Below, one piece after another: positions 8,063 through 12,038 of a stretch of DNA of 12,038 bases. The position numbers and the translations under genes are program-made. Source of the DNA: Flavobacteriales bacterium UBA2040 (lineage in GTDB: Bacteria > Bacteroidota > Bacteroidia > Flavobacteriales_D > Crocinitomicaceae); the NCBI GenBank assembly GCA_002332715.1, contig DDBE01000173.1:17738-29775 (forward strand), in the 5' to 3' direction. A model generated the notes under the pieces. It searched no databases. It saw only the letters and a program-made list of their open reading frames with translations, and had not been told where the DNA came from. The stretch's first letter is position 1; every line of letters begins with the position of its first letter.

Positions 8063-8203
8063 TAAAGATGTCAGCAGAAAAAAGTGTAAATAAAATAATA
8101 ATTTCGGAATCGAAAGTGGTACGAAATTAGCACTGCAACAAAAAAGAAAATGGGTGGCGTACTAATTATTAGTAATTTACTTTCAACTAAAGACAAAAAA
8201 ATC

Positions 8204-8809
8204 ATGGATAGAAAAAATTTCTTACTCACCTCTTCCCTAGCCGCTTTCTCATTGACAACATGCGGATCCGTCGTTAAATCAGAAACGGGAGAAATTAAAG
8301 GCGACTGTGAAACAACCAATGATATTCTTGGACCATTTTATCGTGAGAATGTGCCTATTCGCTCAAATATTATCGTTGAAGGAGTGCGCGGTGCGCAAAT
8401 TTTACTTCACGGAAAAATCTTCGGATCCGATTGTACCACTCCTCTTCCAAATGCATTAGTCGAAATTTGGCATTGCAATGCGGATGGAGAATACGATAAT
8501 GACTCTGATGAGTATAGACATCGTGCCAGTTGGAAAACAGATGCGAACGGCGAATATTCTTTTCAAACGATTCTTCCAGGGAAATACCTGAACGGAAAAT
8601 TATTTCGCCCTTCTCACATTCATTATCGAGTTACGGCTAGCAATCACAAGGAATTGATTTCTCAAATTTATTTCAAAGGTGATCCGCATATCACGAAAGA
8701 TCCTTGGGCATCACAAGAAAAAGCACAGCATAGAATTTTGGAAATTGCTCCTATTGACACAAAAGGGAATTTGCAATTGAAATTTGATATATTTTTAGCG
8801 GATAAATAG
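8204..8809 (+). CDS. Lipoprotein-like intradiol ring-cleavage dioxygenase
   Basis: Intradiol dioxygenases use non-haem Fe(III) and oxygen to open catechol-type rings between the two hydroxyls. The 201-residue protein has the family blocks ILGPFY (41-46), PNALVEIWHCNADGEYD (82-98), TDANGEYSF (112-120), PGKY (125-128) and RPSHIH (135-140). By alignment to protocatechuate 3,4-dioxygenase, the iron ligands would be Y97, Y128, H138 and H140, so all four are present. The short Y128-H138 loop also resembles that enzyme more than catechol 1,2-dioxygenase. ATG at 8204 gives MDRKNFLLTSSLAAFSLTTC: a signal peptide with C20 as probable lipidation site. The lipobox LTTC is imperfect because of T at -1, and DRKNFLL is a degenerate twin-arginine-like motif. 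An ATG at 8150 would place 18 unrelated residues before it and was rejected. Seven bases upstream of the methyltransferase start, it ends an apparent operon's first gene. Substrate is unknown. Confidence 0.9.
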   Translation: MDRKNFLLTSSLAAFSLTTCGSVVKSETGEIKGDCETTNDILGPFYRENVPIRSNIIVEGVRGAQILLHGKIFGSDCTTPLPNALVEIWHCNADGEYDNDSDEYRHRASWKTDANGEYSFQTILPGKYLNGKLFRPSHIHYRVTASNHKELISQIYFKGDPHITKDPWASQEKAQHRILEIAPIDTKGNLQLKFDIFLADK

Positions 8810-8815
8810 CAAGAC

Positions 8816-9421
8816 ATGGATAGAAAGCAACACTGGGAAACCGTTTACGAAACGAAAAACCCAGACCAAGTGAGTTGGACGCAAAAACGACCTTCTACAT
8901 CGTTGGATTTCATTTCATCGTTTGGTGCCGATAAAACAGCGAATATTATTGATATCGGTGGTGGCGACAGCAATTTAGTTGATCACTTATTAGATGATGG
9001 ATATCAGAACATTACGGTTCTTGATATTTCAGCAAAAGCTATCGAAAAAGCTCAAAATAGATTGGGTGCTCGGGCAGATCAAGTGAATTGGATTGTGAGT
9101 GATGTGGTTGATTTTAAACCAACAGATAATTTTGACATTTGGCACGATAGAGCTGCTTTTCATTTTTTAACGAGTCCATCTGATATTTCGAAATATGCTT
9201 CAATTATGGCAGAAAATGCAGCAAAAAATGTAATTATTGCCACTTTTTCTGAAAATGGACCCCTAAAATGCTCTGGTTTGGAAATTTCACAATATTCAGA
9301 AAAATCAATTCTACAGCATTTATCGGCTCAATTTGACTTAATCGATTTCAAAACAGAGGATCATACAACACCATTTGATACAACACAAAACTTCTTGTAT
9401 TGTAGCTTCAAAAGAAAATAA
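8816..9421 (+). CDS. Class I SAM-dependent methyltransferase
   Basis: This 201-residue cytoplasmic protein carries the Rossmann-type methyltransferase fold. Motif I is NIIDIGGGDS (43-52), the glycine-rich loop binding S-adenosylmethionine. The acidic residue ending strand 2 is D70 in ITVLDIS, and D96 in VSDVVDF is the likely adenine-site residue. FDIWHDRAAFHFL (106-118) is the post-motif strand typical of a small-molecule subfamily whose N-terminus reads HWETVY...VSW, as here (6-21). KCSGL (151-155) is also a mark of that group. There are no signal peptide or membrane segments. The start lies six bases after the dioxygenase stop, so the two genes are almost certainly co-transcribed. The methyl acceptor is unknown. 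Convergent with the receptor gene; only 31 bases separate the stops and I see no strong hairpin there. Confidence 0.92.
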   Translation: MDRKQHWETVYETKNPDQVSWTQKRPSTSLDFISSFGADKTANIIDIGGGDSNLVDHLLDDGYQNITVLDISAKAIEKAQNRLGARADQVNWIVSDVVDFKPTDNFDIWHDRAAFHFLTSPSDISKYASIMAENAAKNVIIATFSENGPLKCSGLEISQYSEKSILQHLSAQFDLIDFKTEDHTTPFDTTQNFLYCSFKRK

Positions 9422-9452
9422 GAATATGAAAAAGTGCTTATTACTTGTTTTA

Positions 9453-12038
9453 CTACATCCTTAGAATCAACTTCAAGTTGAATCTCCTCGCGGTGAGATT
9501 GTTCGGAACGGCATAATACAAACCGTTCACATCCTGAATCCATTGTTTAGATAGTACATTGTTGATACCGAGCAAATTGAACACCTCAAAGGAAAGTATG
9601 GCGTCATTAAAATTCTTGGTGAAGAAATTTTCCTTGGTCGATAGTTTATTTCGCTTCTTGTACAAGAAATCATATGAAAAACCAATGTCTGTTCGGAAAT
9701 ACGATTTCAAACGCAAGGTGTCTTTGTAGCGATCTCTGTCTGGCGGACCATAAGGCAATGCTGAACCAAATTGCAATCCCAATTGAACAGTAAAACTTTC
9801 AAACTTCGGCATCTGATCCTGAATCAAAGCCCCGAAAGTGAAGAATTGTTCCGTCGGTCTAGGCACATATCCAGGATAGGTGACTGTGCTGTCGACTATG
9901 CTATCGTTGAAAGTATACCCGAAAATAATTTTCTCATTGTCCGAATTGAAATACTCTGTGAATTGGTCGTTTAGAATATCCTCTTTGGTTGACATTAATC
10001 CGAATTTAAAATACGATTCAATGCCTTTTACAAATTGCCCATTCATGTTGAAATCCAAACCATAAGCATAGGCAACGGCATTGTTCTCAGCAAAATAACG
10101 CGTTCTTACATTGTCTATTTCATACGGATTTACGTCCCACAAATATTTGTAGTAAACATCTACTCCAATTTTAAACGGTGATTCTCTCTCCCAAATATTC
10201 ACGTAAATATCCGTTCCAGCTACTGCGTGAAAAGACTTTTGCGATTTAACATTCAAATTCAATTCACCTTCAAATGTTCTGAATTCACGATAAAATGGCG
10301 GTTGATAGTACAAACCCGTTGCCAAACGCATACGAACATCTCTTCTGGTTAATTCACCTTTCGAACGCATATAAACTCGAGGAAAATAAGTAAATGAGGC
10401 GCGTGGTGTCACATAAAACTCCTGATTGATATCAGTATAACCGCCTCTCAAACCAACATTCAAAGCCAATCGAGAAGCAGACTCCCTAACGGTGTCCTGA
10501 TAATTAATTTTCGTTTTGTTACCCAAAGTATCTTTGAATTTTGACTGGGTATTGACGATATAGTTCTTTTCGTTTCTTGTCCAAATGGAGTTCAATTGCA
10601 GAAAAGAAGTGGCCCTAAACGTTTTCAGTTGTAGCTTTCCTTTAATTGTTTCAAAGAGTTCCGCTTCATTCGGATTCGTTTGCGGTTTGCTATACCCAGC
10701 CGAATCGATCAAACGCCATTCGCTTAGCACATCGTCAAATTGATCACGTTGGACGTTTACACCCCATTTGAATTGAGATCTGAAAAATCGATTTTCTTCT
10801 TCGTCTCTAAACCCGCTTTTTAATTCGTAATCTCCATTGTGGTATACATTGATTATCGTCGCATCCAATTTGTTGCGGGCATGATTTAAAAATCCACCAA
10901 TTCCAACGTTGGCGATAGAATCACCAAATTCTTCTTTCCCCGGATCTGTTTCTAATTCATTGATGAAATATTCACCCAAAATATCGAAATACTCGCGCTC
11001 TACACTTCGAAATACGGTTGCATAAAAATCAAGATTGGTTTTGTCATTCGGTTTATACTTCAAGGAAGTTCCTCCCATTCCGGTCAAAAACTTGGTTTGT
11101 TCTTGTCCTTCATAATAGATCAGGAAGGAATATGCTTCATTCACAGTGCCAAAATCGGTTCGTTGTGTTTGTGGTGCGAAACGATAATCGTTGGAGGAAT
11201 AATGTCCAAGAACAGACCAATTCAACTTTTCATTGATGGCAAAATTGGTGACGAATTGGGCATCGGCAAAAACAGGATTGTACGCCCCTTTTGCGGGAAG
11301 CGAGTTCAATAAATATCCATTTGCTCTGTATCGCGCACCCACTAAATAACTAAAACGCGGTCCGATCGCTTGTTCAACATGCGCTTCCACACCCAAAAGT
11401 GATGCGGTTGCAGATGCTCTAAATTTGATTGGTTTTCTGTATTTGATATCAAGAACTGAACTCAGTTTGTCGCCGTAACCAGCATCGAAACCACCAGCCG
11501 AGAATGCGATTTCTTCAACAAGTGCTGTATTGACGAAGCTCATTCCCTCTTGTTGACCGGAGCGGGTAAGGAAAGGTCGATAAATTAAAAATCCATTGAC
11601 ATAAACGAGATTTTCATCATAATTTCCGCCGCGTACGTTATAATTGGATGTCAATTCATTATTGGAAACAGCGGCAGTTGTGTAGACTAAGAATTTCTCT
11701 ACACCTCCCATTGGTATTTTTTGAAGATCGCCAAACGGTTTGGTTGGCAACTCAAAAGGGTCGAATCTTTTTTGTGTTACTTCTACGCTGTCTTGCTCTT
11801 GAAATTGCAACACCACTTTTCCAATTTGCCTTGAAGTTTCTCCTTTCGCAATAACAAGATTTACCTCTTTAGATGATCCTATTTGATCGAAAATAAGCGT
11901 TACTGTATCACCTTGGGAGACAATCAACTTGAATTCACCCGACGGATTCGTTCGAGTGGAAGTAGGATTCGCGTTTTTACATTTGACCAAAATAAAGTCA
12001 AGTGATTTGTTGGCTTTGTTCACTACAATCCCTGTCAC
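9453..12038 (-). CDS. TonB-dependent receptor with carboxypeptidase-like regulatory domain (5' partial)
   Basis: An outer-membrane importer of the TonB-dependent family. The visible 861 residues contain, in order, a carboxypeptidase-regulatory-like domain (about 1-80, GIVVNKANKSLDFILV to GKVVLQF), a plug domain (about 105-205, with NYNVRGGNYDENLVYVNGF at 132-150, YRPFLTRSGQQEG and FSAGGFDAGYGDKLSSVLDI), and a long barrel to the C-terminus (RRFNLKLILRM). The plug text is very close to a widely conserved Bacteroidota receptor family. The signal peptide and start lie beyond base 12038; the GTG at the edge is probably internal. No susD-like gene or transport partner lies downstream, so it is not an obvious SusC/SusD glycan system. 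The substrate cannot be inferred. Confidence 0.95.
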   Translation of the reverse strand: MTGIVVNKANKSLDFILVKCKNANPTSTRTNPSGEFKLIVSQGDTVTLIFDQIGSSKEVNLVIAKGETSRQIGKVVLQFQEQDSVEVTQKRFDPFELPTKPFGDLQKIPMGGVEKFLVYTTAAVSNNELTSNYNVRGGNYDENLVYVNGFLIYRPFLTRSGQQEGMSFVNTALVEEIAFSAGGFDAGYGDKLSSVLDIKYRKPIKFRASATASLLGVEAHVEQAIGPRFSYLVGARYRANGYLLNSLPAKGAYNPVFADAQFVTNFAINEKLNWSVLGHYSSNDYRFAPQTQRTDFGTVNEAYSFLIYYEGQEQTKFLTGMGGTSLKYKPNDKTNLDFYATVFRSVEREYFDILGEYFINELETDPGKEEFGDSIANVGIGGFLNHARNKLDATIINVYHNGDYELKSGFRDEEENRFFRSQFKWGVNVQRDQFDDVLSEWRLIDSAGYSKPQTNPNEAELFETIKGKLQLKTFRATSFLQLNSIWTRNEKNYIVNTQSKFKDTLGNKTKINYQDTVRESASRLALNVGLRGGYTDINQEFYVTPRASFTYFPRVYMRSKGELTRRDVRMRLATGLYYQPPFYREFRTFEGELNLNVKSQKSFHAVAGTDIYVNIWERESPFKIGVDVYYKYLWDVNPYEIDNVRTRYFAENNAVAYAYGLDFNMNGQFVKGIESYFKFGLMSTKEDILNDQFTEYFNSDNEKIIFGYTFNDSIVDSTVTYPGYVPRPTEQFFTFGALIQDQMPKFESFTVQLGLQFGSALPYGPPDRDRYKDTLRLKSYFRTDIGFSYDFLYKKRNKLSTKENFFTKNFNDAILSFEVFNLLGINNVLSKQWIQDVNGLYYAVPNNLTARRFNLKLILRM

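Larger units (their letters stand above)
7740..8203 (+). other. 464-base stretch without a convincing gene
   Basis: Between the uvrA stop and the dioxygenase start there is no RNA gene, clear terminator or clear promoter that I can identify. It holds a 13-codon frame (7741-7782) whose TGA overlaps the ATG at 7779, the doubtful frame 7779-8054, an antisense frame with a possible HNH-like segment (7895-8062), and two copies of AGTGGTAC (8053-8060 and 8115-8122) in loosely similar surroundings. The mixture of partial signals suggests decayed genes, but nothing here is secure. Confidence 0.5.

Noticed and set aside
8053..8122. Direct repeat AGTGGTAC, two copies 62 bases apart
   Set aside because: Too short and too few copies to call an array, attachment site or operator; noted only as part of the debris-like region.
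8071..8319. Minus-strand frame of 82 codons overlapping the dioxygenase start
   Set aside because: It is antisense to a well-supported gene, and its C-terminal text is low-complexity aromatic residues from A/T-rich DNA.
8204..8826. Identical ATGGATAGAAA at the starts of the dioxygenase and methyltransferase genes
   Set aside because: Eleven shared bases encoding MDRK are probably coincidence; the sequences on either side are unrelated, so there is no sign of duplication.
9422..9452. Possible bidirectional terminator between the convergent methyltransferase and receptor genes
   Set aside because: The only pairing is AAGT/ACTT with mismatched A/T flanks and no GC, too weak to call.

Overview
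The window looks like ordinary chromosomal DNA from a Bacteroidota bacterium, most likely Flavobacteriales and possibly near Crocinitomicaceae/Fluviicola. The reasons are low GC, lysine-rich proteins, scarce Shine-Dalgarno sequences, a carboxypeptidase-regulatory-domain TonB-dependent receptor, a DUF4159 protein, an ECF sigma factor without a neighbouring anti-sigma gene, and a promoter candidate of the Bacteroidota TAnnTTTG type. The taxonomic guess rests on remembered family resemblance, not on a search.

Layout. At 1-1360 (+) a GNAT acyltransferase of the OlsB/hemolysin type, cut by the window edge, overlaps a secreted DUF4159 protein. At 1361-1609 there is no intact gene, but the minus strand carries what looks like the dead 5' end of a secreted-protein gene, with an in-frame stop inside its signal peptide. 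At 1670-3101 (-) lie an ECF sigma factor with a strong terminator and, upstream of it, a small outer-membrane barrel-like protein. A short divergent promoter region (3102-3181) separates these from a large exported protein of unknown function with a lysine-only tail (3182-4819, +), which ends in a textbook terminator. Next is uvrA (4959-7739, +), the nucleotide excision repair damage sensor.

At 7740-8203 is a 464-base stretch with only doubtful reading frames, possibly gene debris. At 8204-9421 (+) is a two-gene unit: a lipoprotein-like intradiol ring-cleavage dioxygenase and a class I SAM-dependent methyltransferase. It converges with a large TonB-dependent receptor gene (9453-12038, -) whose 5' end lies outside the window.

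The genes do not form one obvious pathway. There is an envelope theme: lipid N-acyltransferase, exported proteins, barrel, receptor and lipoprotein enzyme. I saw no CRISPR array, tRNA, rRNA, intact insertion sequence, defence locus or clear new system. The points most worth following are the broken reading frame at 1406-1546, the exported dioxygenase/methyltransferase pair, the tailed unknown protein, and the debris-like region after uvrA.
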